Source: Planctomicrobium piriforme (GTDB lineage: Bacteria > Planctomycetota > Planctomycetia > Planctomycetales > Planctomycetaceae). Taken from it: a DNA stretch of 49,859 bases. The notes under the pieces are model-generated. The model saw only the letters and a list, made by a program, of their open reading frames with translations, had not been told where the DNA came from and did no database searches. Positions within the stretch are counted from its first letter, which is position 1, and each line of letters starts with the position of its first letter. The position numbers and the translations under genes are program-made. Shown one piece after another: positions 41,624 to 49,859 of the stretch. The stretch is from the NCBI GenBank assembly GCA_945860955.1, contig CAMATH010000055.1, positions 1 through 49,859 on the forward strand. The letters are read 5' to 3'.

Positions 41624-44600
41624 TTCCGACCATCCCTGGCTGAGACGGTTCTTCTCCAAGAGCTGGCACAAGACGCTCCGGCAGTCGGTCGACAATCCAC
41701 TTCAGCACGACCGCCTCCCCACGGACGTCGCCCCCGAGTTTGACTACCCGGTCGTCTCCGAATCGTTCGCTGCTTCCCAGGCTCGCACCCTCACGGCCGT
41801 CTTCTACACGCTGTTGCTGACGGTGCCGATCGCCTTCCTGATGTGGATCGACGTCCGGGTCTCCATCGCCCTCGTTCCGCTTGGCTTCACCTGTTGCGTC
41901 ACCTACCTCGCATACCACCTGACTCCCTGGGCCAGCCTGCTCCCCCGAGTGGCGATCGCCCTGGTCGGGATGTTCTGTGCGCTGTTCCTGATGTCCGCAC
42001 TGCCGTTGACTCTGGCCGCCCTGCTGGTCGCCACGATCGGAGTCGTCGTACTTGCCGACAGCATTGCCGCACATGGCGTCTCCATTGCGACCGCCGCCCC
42101 GACCGAACGTCAGACCGCTTTCGAAGTCCGCCGGCTCTGGAGTCAGCGGTTCACCGCGATTCAACAACCCTTGCGGGGTGCCGAAGGGTATCTGCTGGGA
42201 ATCGGTCTGTGTCTCGCCCTCAGTGAATTCTGGTTGCGGTTCTGGCGAACTCCCGAACGTCCCCGGGATCCCGATGCGCTGTTGCAGACGTTTCTGCTGC
42301 CTGCCGCCGTGGCGATCGGCGTCACGCTGCTGCTCGAAATCGGCCTCGCCCTGCTCTACGGGCGATCCCCCGCGTCGATCTTCGCCCTGATGAAAGCGCT
42401 CTGGGGGGGCTTTGTCGACTGGCACTGCTACAACATCCGCAACACGCGGGCTCTGGGAGTTCACACCACGCCGGCCGGCCCCGCCCCCGGTCGGCGACGT
42501 TTGCTGACGGTTGTCTACTTTCTGTGGCTGATCGTCTTCAGCACTCTCCAGGCACAGAAGGCGTTGGCGCCGAAGTCGAGACCGACACGCGAGCCACAGC
42601 CAATCACCCTGGAAGGGGGGCCGATTGGCCAATCCTCGTCGGCTCGGAAGTCGCCGACCGTGACCGGCGACAAATCCAAAACTCCGGTCAAACTCTCCAC
42701 CGTTGAAAAGCACTTTCTCGAACAGCTCTCGCCGCAGGACCAAGACGAGTATCTCCAGCAAAAGTCCGCTTTGGACACCGCCTCCCGGACCCCCGAACCG
42801 CTTCCGAAGCCTGCATCTCCCTCGACAACCCCTTCCGACTCGTATTCGTTCTATCCCGAGGATCCTCCGTCGCCAGCGGATTTCCTGGTGGCTCCCTGGT
42901 ATACCCGCCTGTTCGTCTATGCCCGCGTGATCGCCGAACTCGCCTTCCGCTGGATGAAGCTCGGCCTGCTCTCAACGGCGTTGATCGCGACCGGCGTCTT
43001 CGTGGTCGCTGCCCGAGCGCTCGCGGCCTGGGACCGTGGCACGCACCGCAAGCGGGTCTTCAACACCGCGAACTGGGACGGGCTCGTCGCCCGGCTCCAG
43101 AACTCGCAAGATCCCACGGAACAGAACAGCCTGCTGCTGGGTGTCAACGCGTTCGACGACACGCCGATTCTCGTCCCCCGCGACGTGTTCCGCGAACATG
43201 CCCATATCCTGGGGGACAGCGGCTCGGGCAAGACCAGCCTGGGGATTCTCCCCCTGATGACCCAGCTCCTCCGCCGGGGGGACTGCTCGGTCATTGTCAT
43301 CGACCTCAAGGCGGACGATCAGGCCATCCTCGAAACGATGCGGCAGGAGTCCGTTGACGTCAGTCACCGCTGGCAGTCGGCCGACCCCCGCCATCCCGGA
43401 TATCGGTTTCGCTGGTTCACCACCGCACTCAATCGCTCGTCCTACGCCTTCAACCCCCTCCGCCAGAGCTACTTCTCACAACTGGCCGATTCCCAGCGAA
43501 CCGACGTCCTCACCAACGCCCTCGGTCTGCAATACGGAACCGACTACGGCCGCAAGTTTTTCGGCGACGCCAACTTCGAACTCCTGCAGTACACGTTTCA
43601 AAACTACTCCACCGCCGACAGCTTCACCGCCCTCACCGAATACCTGGCGGGATCGGCCCGCTTTGACCTCGACCCCGAAACCAAGCGGGCCGCCACCAAC
43701 GCCAAATCCTCCGTCCGCCGGCTGGCGGGTTGCCAGCCGTTGAATGCCTCCCCCGCCAACAAGACCCCGCCTGCCGTACTCGAAGCGGCGATCGATCTCC
43801 AGCAGGTGTTCACTCAGCCGCAGGCAATCTACTTCGGGCTTCCCTCCGCCACCGGCGCCGGCACCGCTGCCGAGATCGCCCGTCTGGTGCTTTATTCGCT
43901 GCTCGCGGCCGCTCAGTCGCACACCGGTCGCCGGGTGCAGACCTTCGTCTTCATCGATGAATTTCAGCGGATCGTCGCCAACAATCTGGAACTGCTGCTG
44001 CAGACCGCCCGCAGCATGAACATCGGCCTGATCCTTTCCAACCAGTCTCGCGCCGATCTCGAAACGACCGATGCCAACATTCGTTCGGCCGTTGGAGCCA
44101 ATACCCGTTGGAAACAGCATTTCTCGGTCTCCGACCAGCAGGAGATTGAAGAACTTCGCGACGCCTCGGGCGAAACTCTGGTCAATCCCGCCGCCATCAA
44201 TCTCCTCCCTGGACTCTTCTGGGGTTACACGGAAGACACACGCAGCTTCTCGGAATCGGCCTCCCCGCGACTCCGATTCAACGACATTCTGCTGGCGGGT
44301 GACGCCCCTGGCCGGTCCATCGCGGCGCTCCGCCGGAGCGCCGGCTTTGCCCAGTTCGGCGGGTTTCCGTTCATCATGGATTCGGTCTATCACCTCCCCG
44401 TCGAAGTCTATCAGCACCGCTTTGAGACCCCCTGGCCCGCAGCGAATTCCGAAACGCTGTTTCCCACGCTGGACAGCCAAAAGGCCGCACCGGCCGGACG
44501 GTCACGCGTGCTGCATCCCCGCACCGTTCCCGATCCGACCGGGCCCGAGGAGAGTGGCGGTTTTCCCGATCCCTGGGACGATCCTGCCCCAACAGAATCC

Positions 44601-44882
44601 TCTCGCCCGGAAGCACCAAAGGCTCCGGTCGAGTCGTCCGCCCCTCCACCTGCCGACGGTGACGCGACCGCCTCGGAGCCGGTAGAACCCGCCGGAACCA
44701 ACACTCCACAGGAACCGGAACCTGCGGCCGACGAATCCGATTCCATGAACTTTCTCGACCGAATACGTGCCGAACAACAGCGTCGCGACGACGAGCGGCG
44801 CAAACGGAATAAGAAAAAAGCCGACCGCGACCGACGGAAGTCCGCCGGCGGCAATCCCAATGCTTCTGAAGGGACCGCATGA
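41616..44882 (+). CDS. VirD4/TraG-like type IV coupling ATPase
   Basis: A 1088-residue coupling protein. The N-terminal 330 residues hold about five or six membrane segments (FYTLLLTVPIAFLMWI, VALVGMFCALFLMSAL). A proline-rich linker follows. The ATPase domain has Walker A GDSGSGKTS (533-541) and Walker B VFIDEF (D781, E782), with the TraG/VirD4 pattern LLLQTARSMNIGLILSNQSR. The C-terminal 190 residues are proline/glutamate-rich with a basic end. It should bring DNA to a conjugative or mobilisation channel. It overlaps the genes on both sides. Confidence 0.85.
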   Translation: MIDSDHPWLRRFFSKSWHKTLRQSVDNPLQHDRLPTDVAPEFDYPVVSESFAASQARTLTAVFYTLLLTVPIAFLMWIDVRVSIALVPLGFTCCVTYLAYHLTPWASLLPRVAIALVGMFCALFLMSALPLTLAALLVATIGVVVLADSIAAHGVSIATAAPTERQTAFEVRRLWSQRFTAIQQPLRGAEGYLLGIGLCLALSEFWLRFWRTPERPRDPDALLQTFLLPAAVAIGVTLLLEIGLALLYGRSPASIFALMKALWGGFVDWHCYNIRNTRALGVHTTPAGPAPGRRRLLTVVYFLWLIVFSTLQAQKALAPKSRPTREPQPITLEGGPIGQSSSARKSPTVTGDKSKTPVKLSTVEKHFLEQLSPQDQDEYLQQKSALDTASRTPEPLPKPASPSTTPSDSYSFYPEDPPSPADFLVAPWYTRLFVYARVIAELAFRWMKLGLLSTALIATGVFVVAARALAAWDRGTHRKRVFNTANWDGLVARLQNSQDPTEQNSLLLGVNAFDDTPILVPRDVFREHAHILGDSGSGKTSLGILPLMTQLLRRGDCSVIVIDLKADDQAILETMRQESVDVSHRWQSADPRHPGYRFRWFTTALNRSSYAFNPLRQSYFSQLADSQRTDVLTNALGLQYGTDYGRKFFGDANFELLQYTFQNYSTADSFTALTEYLAGSARFDLDPETKRAATNAKSSVRRLAGCQPLNASPANKTPPAVLEAAIDLQQVFTQPQAIYFGLPSATGAGTAAEIARLVLYSLLAAAQSHTGRRVQTFVFIDEFQRIVANNLELLLQTARSMNIGLILSNQSRADLETTDANIRSAVGANTRWKQHFSVSDQQEIEELRDASGETLVNPAAINLLPGLFWGYTEDTRSFSESASPRLRFNDILLAGDAPGRSIAALRRSAGFAQFGGFPFIMDSVYHLPVEVYQHRFETPWPAANSETLFPTLDSQKAAPAGRSRVLHPRTVPDPTGPEESGGFPDPWDDPAPTESSRPEAPKAPVESSAPPPADGDATASEPVEPAGTNTPQEPEPAADESDSMNFLDRIRAEQQRRDDERRKRNKKKADRDRRKSAGGNPNASEGTA

Positions 44883-46336
44883 CTCAGCCCGCGCCTGTTC
44901 CACCCCCGCCCCCACCCTCGGGAACGCCACACGCTTCGGCGACGTCTGCCGGACCGACGCCTCCATCTGGTCACGCCACGGCCACTGGTTCTCCGACGTC
45001 ACCGCCTCAGTCACCGACTGCCGGATCCCCCGTCGCGGCATCGGCTCCCGCGCATTCCAAACTCAACACTCAGAACTTCGCGTGGCCGCTCGCGGGTGTC
45101 GGGTTGTTCATTGCGGGTATAATTGCGACGCTCTGGGGAACCGGACAAAAATTTCCTCTCGAATCATTTTATGGCAATCCTGAAGCGAACGCTGCAAAAC
45201 AGGCGGCGATCGAAGCGGCTGAGGCCAATCGACAGTTGGAACAGTCGGCCCGGGAAAACTCCGCCTTGGCAACCGCGAGCGAGAATCGGCTGTCACGTCA
45301 AAAATGGGAAGATCTCAAGCGACGGCTCGACCGAGCAAACAATTCGATCGCCGAACTCCAAACGATGACCGCGAAATGGAACAGCCGGCTGGCGGCACTC
45401 CGAACTTCCGAGCAGGGGAAAAAGCTGGCGGCGAATTCCACCTTGCTGGACCAATTTGCCCCCCTCGCCGCGAAACCCCGGGTCACGGTCGACGAACTCG
45501 AATCCTGGAGTCAACAACTCCGCGACATCGACGAGGTCGTAACGCAGGGACTCGACACCCGGTCGTTGAAGATCGAACCGAAGGCCGTCTTCGGAGAGCG
45601 GGTTCAGGAAATCCTCACGAACGCTGACTCGGCTGTACGCAGTCAGAAATCCGATGACGCCGGTCTGGGGCTGCTGCTCGATTCGCTTTCGGAATCAGAC
45701 CGCCCGGGAGACCGCACGCTGGAAAAAGCCTTGGTAGAACTCGACCAGGGTCGAATTCGCAACTATCTCACCGTTCAGGCGGCCGAACTGAAAAAGGTCC
45801 GTGACGCGGCGGAAGCCGCCGATCGGCAGAACCTGCTGGAGACCGAACAGAAAAAACTGGGCTCCGAGAATGCCCGCAAGCGGTCGGAACGGGAGGTCGA
45901 TGTGCAACGGGCCAAGAACGACGCGGATGTCGCTTCCGAGGAAGTGAAAGACTTCTTGAGGGCTGTTGACGCGGCTCGCAAGAAACGTGAGCTCATCCGC
46001 CGATTCGAAGCCGACTTCCCCAAAATGAGACGGTTGCTCGCTCCGCTGATCACGCCCGGGAAGACAGAGTTGACCAAAGACGGCTGGCGCCCCATTCACG
46101 ATGCCCGGCCGGTCTCGTTGTCCGCGCTGACTGCGCGCGGCATCCTCAAACCGGCACCTCCGCACCATACGTTTACTAATATGTTGCAAGTGTTTGGCCC
46201 CCCACAAAACGATCGCGATTTTGGGTCGTTCCCGACAAGGTTGCTGTCATTGGAGGATGACTCTGGCGTTCGCGTCCAAAAATTCCTCACCGAGTACGGC
46301 GACGTTCTTGTCGAGCGGAAGCTGCTGCTGCCGTAG
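44879..46336 (+). CDS. Proline-rich membrane-anchored coiled-coil protein
   Basis: A 485-residue protein. Residues 1-60 are a proline/serine-rich leader, a single transmembrane helix lies near 68-87 (WPLAGVGLFIAGIIATLW), and residues about 100-400 are helical coiled coil rich in Lys, Glu, Arg and Asp (EDLKRRLDRANNSIAELQ, EREVDVQRAKNDADVASEEV). The last 80 residues are a small globular part. No family recognised. It overlaps the coupling-ATPase gene by four bases (ATGA) and may be its transfer-complex partner. Confidence 0.75.
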   Translation: MTQPAPVPPPPPPSGTPHASATSAGPTPPSGHATATGSPTSPPQSPTAGSPVAASAPAHSKLNTQNFAWPLAGVGLFIAGIIATLWGTGQKFPLESFYGNPEANAAKQAAIEAAEANRQLEQSARENSALATASENRLSRQKWEDLKRRLDRANNSIAELQTMTAKWNSRLAALRTSEQGKKLAANSTLLDQFAPLAAKPRVTVDELESWSQQLRDIDEVVTQGLDTRSLKIEPKAVFGERVQEILTNADSAVRSQKSDDAGLGLLLDSLSESDRPGDRTLEKALVELDQGRIRNYLTVQAAELKKVRDAAEAADRQNLLETEQKKLGSENARKRSEREVDVQRAKNDADVASEEVKDFLRAVDAARKKRELIRRFEADFPKMRRLLAPLITPGKTELTKDGWRPIHDARPVSLSALTARGILKPAPPHHTFTNMLQVFGPPQNDRDFGSFPTRLLSLEDDSGVRVQKFLTEYGDVLVERKLLLP

Positions 46337-46668
46337 GCCGATTGCGGGGAAATCACCCCCAAAGAATGAAAAATTCCGCCTTATGTTTGGCTGCCCGGCG
46401 GAGTAGGACAGGCCCGTCCTATGTTTATTCACTCGACAGGCGGCAGTGGAGGACTGAATTCTATCCCGGTCCGAACCCGGTGTCGACATCCGGACGATTC
46501 CGTGATGAGTCAGGTCGAATTCTTTCCTGTGCCGTCAACACAACCGACATTGCCTGCGAACATCCGTCGGTGTTGATAGGATTTGTGGATGGCGACGGCC
46601 CACTGCGATACGCTTACGAAAACCGGCGATTGGCTTCTCTCATCCTGTACCTTCCGAGAAGACTGGTG
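46337..46668. other. Intergenic region with a short hairpin
   Basis: Between the transfer module and the lipoprotein gene. A six-base-pair hairpin TAGGAC-aggccc-GTCCTA lies at 46404-46421. No convincing gene; an open frame reads through but has no gene-like content before 46669. Confidence 0.35.
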
Positions 46669-47298
46669 ATGACCACGATCCAATTCGACAATTCTCTGAT
46701 GCCGTTCAGTATTGAACTGACTTCGGAGAAGACGGCTTCGGCAGGGGAAGGCGCCGCCGAACCGACGAATGTCGCCAAAAGCACTCCAAACAACTTCCGC
46801 AACGTTGTTTTCGCTGCCATCGTGATCACCGGTTGTGGCTGCGATCAATCCACATCGCCAAACGCCGACGCTCCGGGAGCCGGTTCGTTACCCGTCAACC
46901 GGCAGGTTGGCGGAAGCAGTATGCCAGTTGATGTCGAGCGGCTGACTGGAAGTAGTTTGACCTACATCGGCGGCAGTCCATCGATCGTCTGGGAATTCAC
47001 TTCCGACAGTTTCACGCTGACGATCGAGGGAGAACCGCCGCCAAACGAACTGTTCGAGGCGCTGCTGGGGCCGGGAAGGACAGCTTCCCGCATGACAGGG
47101 GGATGGCATTTTGCCCCAGACACGAAAGGGCTGATGTTCACCCAGATCAATGCGGGAGACGAATCGGGGGTCGACGAAGTGCGACTCTCGATCGAGCCGG
47201 CCGGATTGGTCCGCGTGAATTTGGGAGCACTGCAATACAACATCCTGGACGCGCGGCAACGGGCACAGCTCAAAAATCAGGAGAAACCGGCCGAATAG
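46669..47298 (+). CDS. Probable lipoprotein of unknown function
   Basis: A protein of about 209 residues from ATG 46669. A hydrophobic stretch VVFAAIVITGCGCDQS near residue 50 looks like a lipobox, but it follows a 45-residue leader, so either the true start lies nearer or the leader is unusual. The mature part contains a beta-rich domain (YIGGSPSIVWEFTSDSFTL, GGWHFAPDTKGLMFTQI). No family identified. The start is uncertain, as no good ribosome-binding site is seen. Confidence 0.5.
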   Translation: MTTIQFDNSLMPFSIELTSEKTASAGEGAAEPTNVAKSTPNNFRNVVFAAIVITGCGCDQSTSPNADAPGAGSLPVNRQVGGSSMPVDVERLTGSSLTYIGGSPSIVWEFTSDSFTLTIEGEPPPNELFEALLGPGRTASRMTGGWHFAPDTKGLMFTQINAGDESGVDEVRLSIEPAGLVRVNLGALQYNILDARQRAQLKNQEKPAE

Positions 47299-47772
47299 TC
47301 CCCGAGTGACCACTCTGAAGTGTTTCATCTGCTACGGGAAGTTTCTTCGACCACATCCGCCGATCGAAACGGGTTACAATCGAGCGATGAACTTGTCCAA
47401 CACCGGCGCATTCTACCTGCCACTGCGGTCGCCGAGATCGTCGGCTGCCATTTACCCTACCTCTGGTTGCGGAAGGGGAAGTCTTTTCGGCTGCTCGTGC
47501 CGGCGGCTGCGAGTTTGAGATTGCTCCGTGACCCGGCGATTAGTTACTTCCTTGCCTGTTAAACCGGTACATCTTGCTGAGGAATGGAGCTGGCAATTGT
47601 CACATTCAGAGCATGATGGACTCACTTGCCGGTCCCCATGCAACGCGGTAAAATTTCTTCCTCCGCCCTCGAAGATGAGATTTTGGCAAACGTGAATTGC
47701 CAGTCGGTGAGGTGGGCGCTTGCGTTCGACCTACTCAAGTTCAACACTCATTTCCCCTTGCGACTGCTAGAG
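47299..47772. other. Region with a weak ORF
   Basis: About 470 bases without a convincing gene. One reading at 47320-47562 gives an 80-residue product with a possible helix-turn-helix fragment ([20 protein letters not shown]), but its N-terminal half is not protein-like; it may be a decayed gene. Confidence 0.25.
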
Positions 47773-48234
47773 ATGGGTTTAGTCTCCATTAGGTGTCCGG
47801 TCTGTAAGGTGGACGTCGCGGTGCCAGATTCGTATGGCGGACGGACCACGAAGTGCCTAGCCTGCGGCACCCAATTCAAGATCAGTTTCACCCGCGTCGG
47901 CCCGACAAGGCCATCCCGAAGGACGGATGAATTCAAGTCTCTCGACGATTATCTTCAAAAACCTCTCGAAAAGATGATTGGGTCCCCGCTGTTTTGGGGT
48001 TCACTTGTCGCTTCTTTTGTTATTCTTCTGATCTATTGTGCGGCTTCAGATACAGGCGACATTCCGAATACAACGCCAGCTTCCGGTAAGCCTTACGACA
48101 TGCCGCAAGCGCAATGGGAAGACATTACAAATCAAGTTCAGCGAGGAACCGGCAATAACAGAGCAGATTCGGAGGCAGCAACTAGAGCGATTTGGGATTT
48201 TCACAAGTCGAAGCACGCGGGAGGGAGTCGTTGA
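47773..48234 (+). CDS. Zinc-ribbon membrane protein
   Basis: A 153-residue protein beginning MGLVSIRCPVCKVDVAVPDS. Two CxxC pairs (CPVC and CLAC, 20 residues apart) form a zinc ribbon of the kind found at the start of many planctomycete proteins, and a transmembrane helix lies near residues 77-97 (LFWGSLVASFVILLIYCA). The start is chosen because the zinc ribbon begins right after this ATG, although the frame is open from 47626. Function unknown; possibly a small membrane sensor. Confidence 0.6.
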   Translation: MGLVSIRCPVCKVDVAVPDSYGGRTTKCLACGTQFKISFTRVGPTRPSRRTDEFKSLDDYLQKPLEKMIGSPLFWGSLVASFVILLIYCAASDTGDIPNTTPASGKPYDMPQAQWEDITNQVQRGTGNNRADSEAATRAIWDFHKSKHAGGSR

Positions 48235-48507
48235 GTCGCGTGATCCTGCGCGCTGCATATTAAGAACCACGACTTCACACCAACCAATTCGGAGACGGGC
48301 CGCGACGTCTCAGCAATGACTGTCGCAACTTCGGTTAGGCGTTTGAAATTCCTCGTTCGAATCACCGCGATGAGCCCCTCCGAATCGTCTCCAACAACAG
48401 CAGGCGGGGACGGGCAGCGCGATCGTGCCGGGGCGACGGACTCGTTGTGAACGGCATGATGCCGAGCTTCGGGCGTCGAGCCGGAATTGCGACAGTCCTC
48501 ACCTGTC

Positions 48508-48577
48508 TCCGCCGTCGAAGTGGTCATCATCGGGGACCCCCGGGACGAGCCCCAATGATGACCACTCCGACGACGGC
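48508..48577. repeat. Long inverted repeat containing two outward start codons
   Basis: Arms of 28 bases (48508-48535 and 48550-48577) match with about four mismatches, around a 14-base spacer. Both arms read outward as CCCC-R-ATGATGACCACT, giving MMTT on both strands. Confidence 0.7.
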
Positions 48578-48943
48578 AGACGCAATAGGTTGGCGAACCG
48601 CCTGCTTTTGAGGGCTATGGCGGGCGTCGGTATTTCCTGGCTGATTGCTTTAGCGATTCACCGCGGACGGCAGGCTGCGCTTTTCGCGTGACACTTCCCA
48701 CCGGGCTGTGATATCGAGAAGACTGGCCCAGTCAGCGCTCTTTCTCCTTCTCAATCGGGTAGTCGAATTCCCCCTCTCTCCAACGGGCGGACGCGTGTGA
48801 TCCGTGCGCCACCGGTTCGAGAGCAGGGTGGTGCCAACAAGGTTTTTTCAGGTTGAGTGTCTCACGCAATCAATTCATCGCCCCGTTCATCAAGCCGTTC
48901 TCGCAACAACGCGAGCGACCAACGGGAGCGGGGATGTCACTCA

Positions 48944-49023
48944 TCGAGCGGTAGCTCGAACCAGGTCAAGGGCCTCGCCCTTGTCGAGCGGTGGCTCGGA
49001 CCGGGTCAAGGGTCCCGCCCATG
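48944..49023 (+). repeat. Two tandem 40-base repeats with internal hairpins
   Basis: Two imperfect 40-base units, each beginning TCGAGCGGTRGCTCG and continuing RACCRGGTCAAGGG. Each contains a five-base-pair hairpin CGAGC-ggtr-GCTCG. They lie about 110-190 bases upstream of the DUF932 gene. Confidence 0.7.
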
Positions 49024-49131
49024 CAGCTTGGGCCGATTCGAGGGCGTTTCGTCTGCGTCTTCGGTTCGGCCCAGTGCTGTTTCCGGTGCCGAGTTCCCCG
49101 TTTCCTGAGTTACTTCTGAGGAGAGACAACT

Positions 49132-49859
49132 ATGGTCAATCTGACCACTGCCAGTCGAGAACTGTTCCGGCGCGGGCCGGACGAGACTTTTCCCACGTTC
49201 GAGGCGCTGCATGAACATTGCAACCGCCTCCGAAATGAGTCGACCGATCTGTGGGAGCGCCCGCAGGCGCTCACCATCACGCACGATCTGACCTTCTGCG
49301 TCGGTGACAACGCCGATTTGCGGCTCAATGACTGGTCGTTTTCGCAGCTCTGCCGCATGGCGGGGGTGTCGAAGGACACGATCAATCGCCTGTCTCCCAA
49401 GACCGCCAGCAAGGCGTTTGAAGAGACGCTGCCGCATTCGGATAAGCCGTTGCAGATTCTGACCCGAGGCGACTCGGTCCGTTCGCTGCACGGCGTCGCC
49501 TACACCCGGCTGTGGAACGCCGACTTGTTGCAGGCGGTTCGCGAGTCGGCCTACGACTTCACGCCTCCCCAGGTGGCGATGAACGGCGGGACCGGCCTCT
49601 ATTGCGGCGAGCAGGACATGTTCTGCTTTCTGATCGACCCGGTCGGCTGGACGGAGATCGCCGGCGAACAGTTCGCCCCGGGGTTCTTCGTCTGGAACTC
49701 GGAAGTCGGCCGGCGGAGTCTGGGAATCCAGACGTTCTGGTTCCAAAAAATCTGCCAGAACCACATCGTCTGGGATGCGGTCGAAGTCGCCGACTTCAGC
49801 AGGAAGCACACCGCCAACGTCCGCGACGGACTAACCGAGATCCGCCGGCACATCGACAC
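49132..49859 (+). CDS. DUF932 phage/plasmid-like protein (3' partial)
   Basis: The first 242 residues of a protein running off the window. The block SLGIQTFWFQKICQNHIVWD matches the DUF932 (phage/plasmid-like) family, whose members occur on plasmids, prophages and integrative elements and have no settled function. A GAGGAG site lies about nine bases upstream of the ATG at 49132. The N-terminal 90 residues are family-typical, with a FSQLCRMAGVSKDTINRLSP helix-turn-like segment. It indicates the mobile element continues past the right edge. Confidence 0.75.
   Translation, partial: MVNLTTASRELFRRGPDETFPTFEALHEHCNRLRNESTDLWERPQALTITHDLTFCVGDNADLRLNDWSFSQLCRMAGVSKDTINRLSPKTASKAFEETLPHSDKPLQILTRGDSVRSLHGVAYTRLWNADLLQAVRESAYDFTPPQVAMNGGTGLYCGEQDMFCFLIDPVGWTEIAGEQFAPGFFVWNSEVGRRSLGIQTFWFQKICQNHIVWDAVEVADFSRKHTANVRDGLTEIRRHID

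Larger units (their letters stand above)
48235..49131. other. Gene-poor, repeat-rich region
   Basis: About 900 bases without a confident gene. It holds a large inverted repeat (48508-48577) and two direct 40-base repeats (48944-49023). One minus-strand reading of 109 residues (48201-48530) has some protein character (NFKRLTEVATVIAETSRPVS) and begins inside the inverted repeat; it is listed only as a possibility. Confidence 0.4.

Overview
The window looks like a high-GC Planctomycetes chromosome. This rests on the gene complement (DUF4058 proteins, a Tat-exported sugar-isomerase-like protein, a PASTA-less transmembrane Ser/Thr kinase, MoxR/DUF58, a giant nSTAND-WD40 protein, small replication-relaxation proteins) and on dispersed intergenic repeats. 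No rRNA gene, complete tRNA gene or CRISPR array was seen, and the genus cannot be fixed from this sequence.

Left part (about 1-28,200) is chromosomal backbone. It holds an intact DUF4058 gene and a deletion-scarred second copy; a GAF/SpoIIE phosphatase; a PIG-L deacetylase coupled to a DUF1802 gene; a small secreted c-type cytochrome-like protein; a CaiB/BaiF CoA-transferase; an exported TIM-barrel isomerase; a membrane/NTF2-like gene pair; and a PAP2 phosphatase. A tight five-gene operon (10,302-16,716) follows, encoding two B12-binding radical SAM enzymes, two GNAT-like proteins and a GH3-type acyl-adenylating enzyme; it looks like an uncharacterised biosynthetic pathway. Then come a bifunctional-nuclease (DUF151) gene, an envelope protein, a lipoprotein, MoxR-DUF58, metF, a fused binding-protein/permease amino-acid transporter, a terpenoid-cyclase-fold repeat protein and a Ser/Thr kinase with a small partner gene.

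Right part (about 28,400 to beyond the window end) is an integrative element. Its left edge is a 3' half of a tRNA-Thr(CGU) gene, followed by a tyrosine integrase. A leftward cluster of very small genes follows, including two excisionase-like HTH proteins. The main cargo is a candidate NTP-dependent defence locus: a trypsin-like protease with an N-terminal helical adaptor (divergent), a protein with a similar adaptor plus TIR-like domains, and a 1756-residue nSTAND ATPase with 21 WD40 repeats (three seven-bladed propellers) showing recent internal duplications. After it comes a transfer module: two replication-relaxation-type winged-helix proteins, a VirD4/TraG-like coupling ATPase and a coiled-coil membrane protein, mostly overlapping. 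Small lipoprotein and zinc-ribbon genes, repeat-rich DNA and a DUF932 phage/plasmid protein cut by the window end complete the region.

How the parts may fit: the integrase and excisionase-like genes would move the element, the coupling ATPase module would transfer it, and the STAND/protease/TIR-like locus would protect the element or its host. The right att site was not seen and probably lies outside the window.
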